Origin: Silurus meridionalis
Lineage: Eukaryota > Chordata > Actinopteri > Siluriformes > Siluridae
Direction of reading: 5' to 3'
Length of the DNA: 64,000 bases
Assembly: GCF_014805685.1 (NCBI RefSeq)
Contig: NC_060885.1
Coordinates: 29,572,632-29,636,631, forward strand
Shown: positions 11,346 through 21,585 of the stretch, piece by piece
Position numbering within the stretch: the stretch's first letter is position 1
Layout: each line of letters opens with the position of its first letter
Translations under genes and position numbers: made by a program
Notes under the pieces: model-generated
Database searches by the model: none
What the model saw: the letters and a program-made list of their open reading frames with translations, nothing else
Told to the model about the DNA's origin: nothing

Positions 11346-11889
11346 AGCAAATCATGGGTTTGTTCTTAACCTGAAATGAAAGGACATTATAGGTTAAAGT
11401 ATTGTCATTTTTTTATGCTGTATTACTGCACTTAGAGCTCAACAATGAGAGCTACTGTACAATACAGGTCATACTAATAAATGTCTGTTGGGGTAGGACT
11501 CATGTTGCCCCATGGTCAAGAGAACAGCAGAAGAGTTAAACAGTTAATAACATGGCTAAAGGCAAATGAAACAGCATATAAAATATATATATAATTTCTG
11601 AGAGTAAAACAATTATGTATTACGATTATGTAGACGGTGAAATGCATCCACATGGCAGACATTTTGCACCATTATCTTGATGTTTGGATGATGTACTGTA
11701 TAAGACTTGGAAATCATTTTTTAGCATTATATCTTTTAATGAAATTAATAGAACGAACAACTGAATAGCATTAAACTAGATATTGGAATAAACTGCCGAT
11801 AAATTAGCTAGCTAATTCATTCATTTATCCATCCATCCATCCGTGTCATTCAGGAGTTCATTCCAAACCCGAATAAGAAGGCTACATTT
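11346..11889. other. No recognisable feature
   Basis: AT-rich. A short ATCC run (11826-11840) is the only pattern. Confidence 0.35.
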
Positions 11890-12030
11890 ATGGCATTTGG
11901 CCATTACCCACAGTGACCTACGACTAAGCAGTTACGGGCCTTGCAAAAGGGCCCCACAGTGGCAGCTTGGGAGTGCAGAGATTTAAACTTGTGATCGTCC
12001 AGAGATTCCTTAACAAGTGAACTACCACCT
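11890..12030 (-). mobile_element. tRNA-derived SINE fragment
   Basis: Shows the block GGGCCTTGCAAAAGGGCCC, CACAGTGGCAGCTTGGGAG and a decayed B-box region, in the same order as the better copy at 19637-19890. The tRNA-like head reads on the minus strand. Confidence 0.55.
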
Positions 12031-12127
12031 CCCAAAATTTTAAAAGGGTATTTTCTGTACACTAGAGCACAGTGTAATTCTTTCTTTATATATTCAAAAC
12101 CATGATACAGAACTAGTACAAAGAGGT

Positions 12128-12240
12128 TTAGGGAATTGCTCAAGGGCCCCAAGAGTGGCAGCCTGGTGATACTGGGGCTTGAACCACCAACCTTTGCATC
12201 AGAAACCAGGAGTCTTAATCACTAAACTACATCTTCCCTA
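12128..12240 (-). mobile_element. tRNA-derived SINE fragment
   Basis: Contains GCTCAAGGGCCCCAAGAGTG, GGCAGCCTGGTGATACTGGG and GGCTTGAACCACCAACC (reverse complement of a B-box), then a tRNA-like A-box region. It belongs to the same family as 19637-19890 and is decayed. Confidence 0.65.
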
Positions 12241-12707
12241 ATTTTAAAATCTGCTTTTATAAAAACAAAAAATGAAGGATACATTCTAACAAGCCTTCAT
12301 TTCCTCTTTAAATCACCTCATGAAATACATAATATTTGTAGATGTTTAAGTCTTTAAATCAGTGTTGATTTGCATAAACCAGTGTTTATTTTTACAATCA
12401 ATAAATAAAAAAAGACTTGCCAGCCATCCACAGTTAAGCAGATATCTATTTAAACATTTATTTGAGGATATAGCTTCAGATGTTTGTAGCATTTTTTTAA
12501 ACCCAATTGCTGACTGAAATTAATAATGAGGAACAAAACAATTTAGATGCTGAAATATTATGATAAACAGTGACACCTTTAATATTGAGCAAATTGATTC
12601 CAGCAAATAAAACCATCATTGTGAAAGAGCTAATGCGATTGAGATTCATTTCCCACTAACCCCAACATTAACCTTTGTGTTAATGATTTTTTTTTTCTGC
12701 AACAGTG
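12241..12707. other. No recognisable feature
   Basis: AT-rich spacer before the LINE insertion. Nothing supported. Confidence 0.35.
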
Positions 12708-12718
12708 TGACAAAAGAT

Positions 12719-12752
12719 GTGTGTCCAAGATGGACTGTGTCCAAGATGGCGG
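12719..12752 (+). repeat. Tandem duplication at LINE 5' end
   Basis: TGTGTCCAAGATGGAC is followed at once by TGTGTCCAAGATGGCGG, so the start of the element, up to its CAAGATGG word, is present twice. Confidence 0.75.
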
Positions 12753-12829
12753 CGCGGCAGTAGCTCGCAGCGGCTGCTCCGGACCCAAAATGGTGCTAAC
12801 GTTATTCTGTAGCCCGCCCTACACAACAC

Positions 12830-13790
12830 ATGGGCATCGGAGCAACCGGTGTCCCTGTGTACAACCGAAAAACATTGATAGAACTCAGAAACAACCCAAA
12901 CAACACCATAAATGACGACCTGCGGCAGAAGCTACGCGACCTCGGCGTGCTCCGAGAACCAGGCCTCCAGACCTCGGCATCGCCTGCGGAGGACGGACGG
13001 AGGAGGGGAATCGAAGCGTTGCGCAAGGAAGCAGAAAGCGGAAAGCGGCGGGTGCTAATGCTAGGCTAAAAGCAAACCCTAGCCGGCCCGCTCTACCATC
13101 ACTACTGCTGGCAAATGTCTGCTCCTGGACAATAAATTAGACTACATCAGACTCCAACAAGCTACTCGGCGTGAGTACAGACACTGCTGCGTTTTGTGTT
13201 TACTGAGACGTGGCTGAGCGACAGAGTTCGGACGCCGCCATACAGCTGGACGGGCTAGCTGCGTTTCGTGCCGACAGAAATGCAGCTCTGTGCGGTAAGA
13301 CTCGGCGGCGGTCTGTGTGTTTACATCAACACGGAATGGTGTAAGAACTCTGTGCTTGTTTCTACCTACTGCTCATCGCTGCTGGAGTTTATTGTTGTGA
13401 GATGTAGACCTTTTATTTACCACGGAATTCACCACCGCTATTGTGCTCGGAGTGTACATACCACCTAGCGCTAATGCTAAGGAAGCGCTCAGCGTGCTCA
13501 CGGGACCATTAGCGAACTTCAAAACACACACCCTGACGGACTGTTTATAGTCGCCGGAGATTTTAATCATGCAAATCTCAGGACTGTGCTTCCCAAATTC
13601 TATCAGAATGTGGACTTTGCAACCAGAGGAGAAAACACGCTGGATGTTGTTTACACAAACATCCGGGCGCATACCGGGCGAAGCCCCGCCCCACCTCGGT
13701 ACTCAGACCACATCTCTGTTATGCTGATCCCAGCATACAGACCACTCAGCAGGCGTTCAAGACCAGCTCAAAACAAGTGAGAACCTGGCC
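12830..13790 (+). pseudogene. LINE ORF2 N-terminus and endonuclease domain, frameshifted
   Basis: The start region encodes VYNRKTLIELRN and LRDLGVLREPGL, the opening words of this kind of ORF2. Crossing frames, one then reads [33 protein letters not shown]-like sequence, [61 protein letters not shown], and TLDVVYTNI with YSDHISVML. This order (SLLLANVRS, TETWL, GGG, CRP, YIPP, GDFN, DH) matches the apurinic/apyrimidinic-like endonuclease that nicks target DNA for priming. The GDFN and SDH catalytic motifs survive, but at least three frameshifts and a stop separate them. No complete protein can be made from this copy. Confidence 0.85.
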
Positions 13791-14480
13791 AGCAGGATCC
13801 ATGTCTGCTCTCCAGGACTGTTTTGAATGCACTGACTGGGACATGTTCAGGGAAGCTGCAACCAATGGCGATTTCATCAACTTGGAGGAGTACACGTCAA
13901 CAGTGACCAGTTACATCGGCAAGTGCATTGACGACGTGACTACCTCCAGGACCATCACTATACGTTCCAACCAGAAGCCATGGATGACCGCCAAGGTTCG
14001 TGCGCTGCTAAAAACAAGAGACTCTGCCTTCAGAGCAGGGGACAAGACGGCCTTAAAAACAGCAAGGGCCAAACTGTCCCGTGCTATCAGAGAGGCGGCG
14101 CGACACGCCAAGAGAATCCATGGCCACTTCCAGGACAGCGGAGACACCCGGCGCATGTGGCAGGGCATCCAGGCGATCACGAATTACAAGACCACATCAC
14201 CTGCTTGTGACCGTGACGCCTCCCTTCCAGATGCGCTGAATGACTTCTACGCCCGGTTCGAGGTGCAGAACAACGTGGTGGCGAGGAAGACGATCCCTCC
14301 TCCCAGTGACCAGGTGCTCTGTCTAACCACAGCTGAAGTGAGGAAAACTCTATGCAGAGTTAACCCACGGAAGTCTGCTGGACCAGACAACATTCCTGGC
14401 AGAGTGCTCAGGAATGTGCAGAACAACTAGCAGATGTCTTCACTGACATCTTCAACATCTCCTGAGCAGCGCCACTGTTC
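13777..14480 (+). pseudogene. LINE ORF2 endonuclease-RT linker and RT start
   Basis: Open for 217 codons (13777-14430). It reads through [17 protein letters not shown] and [19 protein letters not shown] to [19 protein letters not shown], the linker and first RT motif (finger region) of CR1-group ORF2 proteins. Just after GRVLR the frame shifts. In another frame the sequence continues [10 protein letters not shown] and then [18 protein letters not shown], joining the open RT frame that follows. One small indel near 14425 is therefore the main break between this segment and the RT domain. Confidence 0.85.
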
Positions 14481-14494
14481 CTTCGTGCCTCAAG

Positions 14495-15706
14495 ATGACG
14501 ACCATCATTCCTGTGCCGAAGAAGTCTTCTGTGTCCTGCCTCAATGACTATCGTCCCGTTGCACTCACACCCATCATGATGAAGTGCTTCGAGAGGCTTG
14601 TCATGAGGCACATAAAGACCCAGCTCCCACCCGCACTGGACCCCATGCAGTTTGCGTATCGTCCAAACCGCTCCACGGACGATGCCATCTCCACAACCCT
14701 CCATCTGGCCCTCACCCATCTGGATAACAAGGACTCTTATGTAAGGATGCTGTTCATAGACTTCAGTTCAGCATTCAACACAATCATTCCCCAGCACCTG
14801 ATCGAGAAGCTGAGCCTACTGGGCCTGAACACCTCTCTCTGCAACTGGATCCTGGACTTCCTGACCGAGAGACCTCAGTCAGTCCGGATCGGGAACAGCA
14901 TCTCCAGCACCACCACACTGAGCACTGGGGCCCCTCAGGGCTGTGTGCTCAGTCCACTGCTGTTCACTCTGCTGACTCACGACTGTGCTCCAATGCACAG
15001 CTCGAATCATATCATCAAGTTTGCTGATGACACGACCGTGGTGGGTCTAATCAGCAAGAACGACGAGTCAGCATACAGAGAGGAGGTGCAACGGCTAACA
15101 GCCTGGTGTGGAGCCAACAACCTGTCTCTGAACGTGGACAAAACCAAAGAGATGGTTGTTGACTTCAGAAGAGCACAGAGTGACCATTCTCCACTGTTCA
15201 TCGATGGATCTTCAGTGGAGATCGTCAAGAGCACCAAATTCCTTGGTGTTCATCTGGCGGATAACCTCACCTGGTCACTTAACACCAGCTCCATCACCAA
15301 GAAAGCCCAGCAGCGTCTCTACTTCCTGAGAAGGCTGAGGAAAGCCCATCTCCTTCCCCCCATCCTGACCATGTTCTATAGAGGGACCATCGAGAGCATC
15401 GTGAGCAGCTGCATCACTGCCTGGTTTGGGAATTGCACCGTCTCGGATCGCAAGACCCTACAGAGGATAGTGAGGACAGCTGAGAAGATCATCGGAGTCT
15501 CTCTCCCCTCTATCATGGACATTTACACCACACACTGCATCCATAAAGCAAACAGCATTGTGGACGACCACACACACCCATCACACACATACTTCACCCT
15601 CCTACCATCAGGAAAACGGTTCCGAAGCATTCGGGCCGCCACAACAAGACTGTGTAACAGTTTTTTCCCGCAAGCCGTCAGGCTCCTGAACAAACATCTG
15701 GACTGA
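14495..15706 (+). CDS. LINE reverse transcriptase domain, open 403-codon segment
   Basis: This is the polymerase of the LINE: it copies element RNA into DNA at the nicked target. In order it shows NDYRPVALT (17-25), [13 protein letters not shown] (53-65), [12 protein letters not shown] (86-97, catalytic D89), [16 protein letters not shown] (144-159) and [10 protein letters not shown] (175-184, catalytic D178 and D179). The thumb and C-terminal words [58 protein letters not shown] and [11 protein letters not shown] follow, ending at a natural stop. There is no internal stop or frameshift and all catalytic residues are present. The ATG at 14495 lies inside the ORF2 frame and is not the real protein start, because the upstream part is frameshifted away. 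Confidence 0.9.
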   Translation: MTTIIPVPKKSSVSCLNDYRPVALTPIMMKCFERLVMRHIKTQLPPALDPMQFAYRPNRSTDDAISTTLHLALTHLDNKDSYVRMLFIDFSSAFNTIIPQHLIEKLSLLGLNTSLCNWILDFLTERPQSVRIGNSISSTTTLSTGAPQGCVLSPLLFTLLTHDCAPMHSSNHIIKFADDTTVVGLISKNDESAYREEVQRLTAWCGANNLSLNVDKTKEMVVDFRRAQSDHSPLFIDGSSVEIVKSTKFLGVHLADNLTWSLNTSSITKKAQQRLYFLRRLRKAHLLPPILTMFYRGTIESIVSSCITAWFGNCTVSDRKTLQRIVRTAEKIIGVSLPSIMDIYTTHCIHKANSIVDDHTHPSHTYFTLLPSGKRFRSIRAATTRLCNSFFPQAVRLLNKHLD

Positions 15707-15707
15707 A

Positions 15708-15748
<41 letters not shown>

Positions 15749-16350
15749 ACACACAACTGAGTGACTGTGCACAACCGGACTCAACACACATACACTTCAC
15801 ACACCCAGGTCTCAGCACCATTCACACCTCTCATTATAGCATAATGTTTACATGCCGTTTGTTGCTGATCTCCGGACTTGCTCTATTTGCACATTATTCT
15901 GTGAATCCATTGGTCACTGTTCACTTTATCTTGATTGCTGCTACCATATTTTTTTACACTATTATAGGATTGCAAAATTCTGTTTATATTTGTTTACATT
16001 TCTGCTACTGTGCACCTTATCCTGTCACGACAAGTTTTACTGGCGGAGCTACTGCTGCTTTTATTTTTATATTTTGTGTATTTTGTATTGTTCTGCACTG
16101 TCTTGTGTTGTCTTGCACTGTCTTGTGTTGTCTTTGCACTGTTTGCACCAGTTGCACACATGCACTTTATGTGGCGAGGATCTTAGTTCCTGGCCCTGTG
16201 TTCTTCTGTACTGTGACTGTTGTTTTTATGTTGTTTTATGTAGCACCTGGGTTCAGGAGAAACGTTGTCTCATTTCACTGTATACTGCATCAGCTATATA
16301 TGGTTGAAATGACAATAAAAGCTTCTTGACTTGACTTGACTTGACTGACT
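15707..16350 (+). other. LINE 3' UTR with CA run and TTGAC tail
   Basis: Starts with a (CA)14 run (15719-15746). It continues with TTGCACTG/TTGTGTTGT-rich sequence and ends with GAAATGACAATAAAAGCTTC and five TTGAC-type units (16326-16354). A 161-codon open frame here (15844-16329) is low-complexity and cysteine-rich and is not a credible gene. Confidence 0.75.
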
Positions 16351-16360
16351 TGACAAAAGA

Positions 16361-17284
16361 CAAGGAACTAGCAATATTGTGCAAGCTGCTGAAGGCAGAG
16401 CCATTGCAAAGCAGGTTTAAAACACAAGACATGACCAGGTGCAAGAGAAGGAACAGAGACTCAGAGCAGCTCCTCAGTTCCTACCTGGTGCTCTGATGAT
16501 CAATCTGGTGAAGATATTCAGTGCCAGTTCAGGATTCACAGTGACGCATGAGGCCTGCAGTGCTGATAATTCGGTTTTGGAGCACAAAGAAAACACAAAC
16601 GTCTCTGATTCCACTTTAGACCAGGTTGATGTGTACTCAATTCTGTTGTAAAGTAAAGTAGAAGCAGGAAGTTGGATAACAAACTCACATAGCCATAATG
16701 AGTTGTTAACAGGCAGCAGGTGTGTGGGAAGAGTCATGGACAGTGGAGCTGAGATCTGATACAACACAACAAACACAATTAAGCACATTTGATTTGACTT
16801 TATAAAAAAAACTATCAAATAAAAAGAACAAAAACAGTATATTTTTCAATGACCAGTCCTTGACTTATTGGATAAAATTGTATTCATTTTAATGATAAAT
16901 AAACTGAATCATAAATGTGGCCAGGTTACCTTATGCACTAACTGTTGAAGGATGCAGTATATGCAATATAATGTATTTTATTGTATAAAATTGTAGAATA
17001 AAAATGTTATATTCTACTCATTAGTTCGTTGTTTAGAATATATTGGGTTGGATGCTGAAAATGGCAAAATTCCATCTTACCTTTTTAACCTCTGGTAGCA
17101 AATGCAATCCTCCAACTGGTTGCCTTTTAATGAACCCCAGGTATTGAAAAATCTAAAAAATTCGACTTTTTCAAGGAATTATTATCTATTTTAATTTAAA
17201 TAAATAAATGTACAATGGAGGCATGTGACTGGTTTTGCATCTACGACATATAAACTAATTTTCTTACTTATTCAACTGAGAGCT
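16361..17284. other. No recognisable feature
   Basis: AT-rich flank of the LINE with no supported gene or repeat. Confidence 0.35.
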
Positions 17285-17395
17285 TGAGGATTAAGAGACT
17301 TGCTCAGAGGTCCAAGAGACAGCATGGTCATGCTGGGATTTGAACGCAAGACCTTCCACTCGGAAGTCTTACTCCTGGGTGCTAACTTGGCCGGG
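17285..17395 (-). mobile_element. tRNA-derived SINE fragment
   Basis: Decayed copy of the 19637-19890 family. It shows GACTTGCTCAGAGGTCCAAG, then GCTGGGATTTGAACGCAAGA, in which the reverse complement gives a weak B-box. Confidence 0.5.
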
Positions 17396-17774
17396 TTTCT
17401 CTTGTAAAAGAGATCCATAATTTCGATGAGACTTACTGTTAAAGTAAACGTAAATCAAATAAATGAATAAAGTATTATACTAATATATTAATGCGAAACC
17501 AGCAATCTGAAACCTGACACAATTTGTATGTGTAATATATTTCTTAGTGTATTTATTTCTTTTTTAAATCTATTGTTATTTATACAGTACAGTACATGTG
17601 TAATCCTAGATCAACACTGCTTTATTTACCATACTATTTTTGTCCCTGTGTATATTATTTTATGTCAGCAGCTTCTAATAATACTAATAATAATGATAAC
17701 AATAAATAATACATTCAATTGTATTTGTTTATTTATTTATATCTTTGAGTGATCAAAGATAGTTTACTTTCATG

Positions 17775-17850
17775 AACTCGAGTTGCGTCAACAACACTTT
17801 GGGAACGCCTCCTCTGAACCATGTGTGTAATCGGTCCAACGGAAAAGCAG
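17775..17850 (+). repeat. DIRS terminal repeat (partial, left end)
   Basis: GTTGCGTCAACAACACTTTG matches the inverted form of the terminal repeat at 346-412 and the copy at 18650. It lies at the left side of the DIRS fragment, in the orientation expected for the left end. Confidence 0.6.
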
Positions 17851-17894
17851 GTCACGCGGCAAGCCTCACGGGCCTTTGACATGTGAAGAGATCC

Positions 17895-18245
17895 GGGGTT
17901 CCTGTTACAGGGCTCTGTGTTGGGGGCTCCTTGTCGTCGCAGAACGTTAACGATAGATGCCTCCCTCAAAGGTAGGGGGCGGTCATAAGTGCCCGCTTCA
18001 CCCAAGGTCTATGGAAAGAGCCCCATCTCTGGTGGCACAACAACTGCCTTGGGATGCTGGCCGTGCTCCTAGCGTTGAAGCATTTCCTTTCAGACCTAAC
18101 GGACCATCACGTGCTGGTCCGTATGGACTACACATCGGTGGTCTCTTACATCAACCACCAGGGGGGTCTGCGCTCTAGCCTTCTTGACAAGCTGACACAA
18201 CAGATCCAGAGGGGCGCTTTGCTTTACCCCCACCCTGAGCTGTGG
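17895..18245 (+). pseudogene. DIRS reverse transcriptase/RNase H fragment, internally deleted
   Basis: Reading across frames gives LTIDASLKG (first RNase H aspartate), then MLAVLLALKHFL (17-12 residues before the next motif), HVLVRMDYTSVVSYINHQGG (second aspartate in VRMD) and LRSSLLDKL. This is the RNase H domain that follows RT in DIRS elements and removes RNA from the cDNA hybrid. The glutamate usually found before LAVFLALKHF is replaced by glycine. After LLDKLTQQI the sequence jumps to LYPHPELWRLWP, which belongs well downstream in intact elements. About 100 residues, including the final RNase H aspartate motif, are missing here. A stop occurs at 18275. Confidence 0.75.
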
Positions 18246-18299
18246 AGGCTGTGGCCCATGAGCAGGCACAGCTCTTAGCCACTGGTCCTTTTTCCGAGG

Positions 18300-18640
18300 T
18301 CACAGAGTCCATTCTCCAATTTAGAGCTCCCTCCATGAGGAGGTCGTATGCCACAAAGTAGCGCCTGTTCAATAAATGGTGCGGAGGTCACCAGTTAGAC
18401 CCAGTTAACTGCCCGATTGGCCAGTGATGGAATTTCTTCAAGAACAATTCACCAAAGGGTTGTCTCCTTTCACCCTAAAGGTTTACGTGTACTTTAATGC
18501 GGCTTATCATGCTCCGCTTGCCGAGCAGTTGCTAGGGAAAAACCTGTTAGTGACACATTTCCTTTGCAGTGTTGCCCAGTGTGCCTGTGTGGGACCTGGC
18601 CATTGTTCAGGCCACACTCCCTGTATCCTATTACGTATGT
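18300..18640 (+). pseudogene. DIRS tyrosine recombinase, N-terminal fragment
   Basis: From 18424 the frame reads MEFLQEQFTKGLSPFTLKVY, then AAYHAPL, GKNLLVTHFL. This is the core-binding N-terminal domain of the DIRS recombinase. The preceding 18300-18420 stretch reads in other frames as AP...RRSYA, FNKWCGGHQLDPVNCPIG-like sequence, consistent with the segment before it. The catalytic C-terminal half is absent: coding resemblance stops near 18625 at an abrupt joint with the terminal repeat. The window-start fragment (1-345) carries the half missing here but comes from another copy. Confidence 0.72.
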
Positions 18641-18740
18641 AACCCTGGTTCCCTGAGGGAATGAGACGCTGCATCAACAACGCTTTGAGAATGCTTCCGC
18701 ATTGTCCACGCTCTAAATGATGTGTGTTATCCATCCAATT
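18635..18740 (-). repeat. DIRS terminal repeat, inverted relative to expected right end
   Basis: GTAACCCTGGTTCCCTGAGG then GAATGAGACGCTGCATCAAC is the reverse complement of the right end at 346-412. It belongs with the minus-strand DIRS coding fragment that follows, not as a right end of the plus-strand fragment. Confidence 0.7.
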
Positions 18741-19025
18741 AAAAGCGTGGCGTCACCGGAGGGGTGTTGACATACAGGCATAGCCTCGGCCATGCCTGAG
18801 CCAAGGCGTACAGCCCCAGAGTGGCTGGGAGAATAAGGGAGAACCAAAGGGGGCAGTGCAATGCCTCTTGGGTTGCGAATAGGTCTACATGAGCCCTGAC
18901 GAATCTCTCCCAGATCTGCTTCACCACATGAGAGTGGAGCCACCATTCCCTGGGTCTCAACCCCTGTCATTACATGGGTTTTCAGGGCATCTGCTGCTTC
19001 ATGTGGGCAGCCCAAGATGTACACA
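18740..19025 (-). pseudogene. DIRS RNase H C-terminus and connecting region, inverted
   Basis: On the minus strand one reads YILGCPHEAADAL (last RNase H motif, with the aspartate of ADAL), then WWLHSHVVKQIWERFVRAHV, DLFATQEALHCPLWFSL and LGLYALAQAWPRLCLY. These are the words that normally follow the second RNase H motif in DIRS. A frame change is needed between ADAL and WWLH. This block is what the plus-strand fragment at 17895-18245 lacks. It ends directly at the terminal repeat on its downstream side, so the sequence between PRLCLY and the recombinase is also missing. Confidence 0.75.
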
Positions 19026-19636
19026 TTGCGGGCAGGACACTAAGGGAACTAAGGAGACTAAGGGCCTAAGGTTCGAATCCCATACGACACCCAAATAAAT
19101 GGTTTTCTGTAATGGAGAAAGCACACTCTTTTTGCCGTTCAACTAAAACCCTAGCTCCTTCATGTGAGCAACAACCATCCAGATCACCATCCAGAGGCAA
19201 GCCGGGACGAAGCAGTCCAATCCATATAGTATTGGACATGTGTGGGACTCCCATTTCCTGTCACTCACTTGTTGCTTTTGAAAAGCATGTAGTGATCCAT
19301 ATGAACAACTCAGAGCAAAGCCAGAATGTTGGATGAAGCCACTGATTATCTATGTTCATCTATGATGGTTGATTAGTTATTTTACATACAAATTCTTCCA
19401 GAGTATTAATACCAAATTCAATCCAAATTAACAAAATTTGAGTTTATTTGACCTAAAAGAAAAGAGGCCTCTAGACCGTTTTGTCTACCTGACTCCATCA
19501 TTTAGCACCAGCACCAGGTTAAATCACCGACATTAAAGAGTTAGTTGGCTTAGAATAATCACAGCATCCTGAAAAGTTTGTTTCTTCTGGCCACAGTGCA
19601 GAACAAGGACACAGTCATGAAATGTCTGGCTTTCAA
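19026..19636. other. No recognisable gene
   Basis: A tandem-like run of CTAAGGGAACTAAGGAGACT (about 19040-19062) is followed by AAGGTTCGAATCCC, which resembles a B-box but has no matching A-box. The rest is unremarkable. Confidence 0.35.
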
Positions 19637-19890
19637 AATAATAGTATAATGTTTATTTGTCACATATACATTACAGCACAGTGACATTTTTTGTTCTTCG
19701 CATATCCCAGCTTGCTTAGAAGCTGGGGTCAGAGCGCAGGGTCAGCCATGATCTGGCGCCCTGGAGCATAGAGGGTTAAGGGCCTTGCTCAAGGACCCAA
19801 GAGTGGCAGCTTGGCGATACCGGGGTTTGAACCCCCGACCATCCGATCAGTAACCCAGCGCCTTAACCACTGGAGCTACCACTCCCCCAC
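19637..19890 (-). mobile_element. tRNA-derived SINE, best copy
   Basis: On the minus strand the head reads TAGCTCCAGTGGTTAAGGCG (A-box type) and GGGGGTTCAAACCCC (B-box type). The body contains CTTGGGTCCTTGAGCAAGGC and a tail with GTGACAAATAAACATTATAC. Fragments of the same family lie at 11890, 12128, 17285, 27280 and, on the plus strand, 57885. The B-box pair is intact, so an RNA polymerase III promoter could in principle remain. Confidence 0.75.
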
Positions 19891-21175
19891 TCAATAAACA
19901 TTGAGTCTAGAAATGTCCTTTTTATATTTTTTTCCGCTTTAAACATTTTAAGCTAATTCTGCAGGTATAGGATGGATTTCTAGTACACATTTGGGGAAGA
20001 AGGAGAACGAAAATAAGTTGGATCCTGTCTCTTTAATAATTATATGTGAAATATTAAGTGGATATATGACATTAATAAGACATGATTGAGTTACATTTTT
20101 GGGCCATGTACATGACTAATGTCTTTTATATTATACACACACATACACACACAAACACAGAAAATGTTTTCAGAATCAGAATTTTTTGTTGTGCTATTAG
20201 ATTCCAAATCATTGTAAAATATTAGAATCAGTTTCATTGTCTGGAATATCACCTAAAGGTGAGCAATAATTAACGAGCAGAGCACGTAATACAGCGATAA
20301 ACATTTATGCATTAAACATAAATCTAGCAGACAGGAATTGCACTGCAAGACCTGTACAAAATACATGTTAATTGCTATTTCCACTCTGGCCAATTTATTA
20401 GGAATACCTATGCCTTGTGTAAGAGCCCCCGTGTTTTTTTTTTTTTTATTAATTCAGAATGGTACAAAAAAGTGACAAATCCTGTAAGCACACTTACTCA
20501 AATAATGATTCTTTACAATCATGCTGAGGGGAAAAGCATCCCTAGCCACCATAACCTCGGGGCAGATGGTCTACCTGAGCCACTTCAAGATTCGCTTCAC
20601 AATTGGTTTAAAAGAGAAGAAGAAAACACAGAGCAGCATGTTAAAATGAATGCAAATAAACAAGCACCTTCATCAGTATGCAATGGTATGCAGTGTGTTT
20701 TGGTGGGTGTTAACTAACACCTCGTTCCAGGCTTTATCTGTTTGGTATTAGGAAAAAGAAAATGCACACGCAAATGCAAATGCGTTACGTAACGCCACAC
20801 GCAGTCTGTGTACTGATGTTGAAGGCATGCTCTCTATTTCTGGGCTGATTCCGTTTATTCTGGAGGTTGCAAAATCCACTGCCCCAACACCACATGCATA
20901 GAAGAAAAATTTAAATAAAATGTGAAGGTCCATTTGTTCAATACTTTTGGAATTTTGCCTTTAAAAATTCCTGGGTTCCTTAATACTTGTGCCCTGGTGG
21001 GACTTTGGGTAGAGTTGCTTCTTCACAGGTCCAGAATTCCTGGCTCAACCCAGAGCATATCCCTTTCTTCATATCCTGTCCCTTTCTTCGATTTGGATCT
21101 GCCTGATTCATCTTGACACCCTATCTTTGGATAAAGACCACTCTGCGGGGGTCTACATCTACAGCCTAAAGATCC
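19891..21175. other. No recognisable gene
   Basis: Contains a 100-codon open frame (20415-20717) and others without domain. Nothing I can support. Confidence 0.35.
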
Positions 21176-21585
21176 ATGAAGTTACTCAAGAATTTTGTGG
21201 ATGGATTTGGACTGGAATTAATCAACAGTCTGCTACAATGGCTCAGGATTGCAGTTTTCATGAACAGTTCTGCATTTAAGCATAAATTTCTTTGCAGTAC
21301 ACCTCAACAACGATGGAACTGTAATGAATGGACAATCGGTGCTGCAGATGAGGTTCTCTTTTGAATCTGGTTCCTCTCAGGTTTTTTTCCTCATGCCATC
21401 TAAGGGAGTTTTTCCTTCCCACAGTCACCACTAGCGCTTATAGGCACTAAACTTATAATCAATAACTCAACTTATAGGCACCAAATATACATTCTTTTAT
21501 ATAACAATATAATTTATATCACTGCTTTATCTCTGTAAAGCTGCTTTAAGATGATATCCATTGTCAAATGATATTGAGTTTTGCA
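21176..21585 (+). repeat. Repeat family B, plus orientation
   Basis: Shares GGAACTGTAATGAATGGACA, CTGGTTCCTCTCAGG, ACTTATAGGCACTAAAC and CTGCTTTATCTCTGTAAAGC with 49850-50155; the reverse complement is at 37284-37545. No coding content is recognisable. It is an interspersed fish repeat I recognise but cannot name. Confidence 0.7.

Larger units (their letters stand above)
12708..16360 (+). mobile_element. CR1-group non-LTR retrotransposon (LINE), nearly complete
   Basis: The element is bounded by a 10-bp direct repeat TGACAAAAGA at 12708-12717 and 16351-16360. It opens with AAGATGGCGGCGCGGCAG, a GC-rich start typical of full-length LINEs. One long coding region follows (12830-15706): an N-terminal segment, an apurinic-type endonuclease and a reverse transcriptase. 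The 3' UTR ends with GACAATAAAAGCTTCTTGAC and tandem TTGAC units, a short-repeat tail as found in CR1/L2/Rex1-type elements. The coding region is broken by several frameshifts, mostly in the endonuclease half. The exact clade is not decided here; a phylogeny of the RT domain would settle it. Confidence 0.88.

Noticed and set aside
15844..16329. 161-codon open frame as a membrane protein
   Set aside because: It lies in the LINE 3' UTR and is driven by TTGCACTG/TTGTGTTG repeats. No start context or domain.
19069..19082. RNA polymerase III B-box (GGTTCGAATCCC)
   Set aside because: There is no A-box at the proper distance and no tRNA fold.
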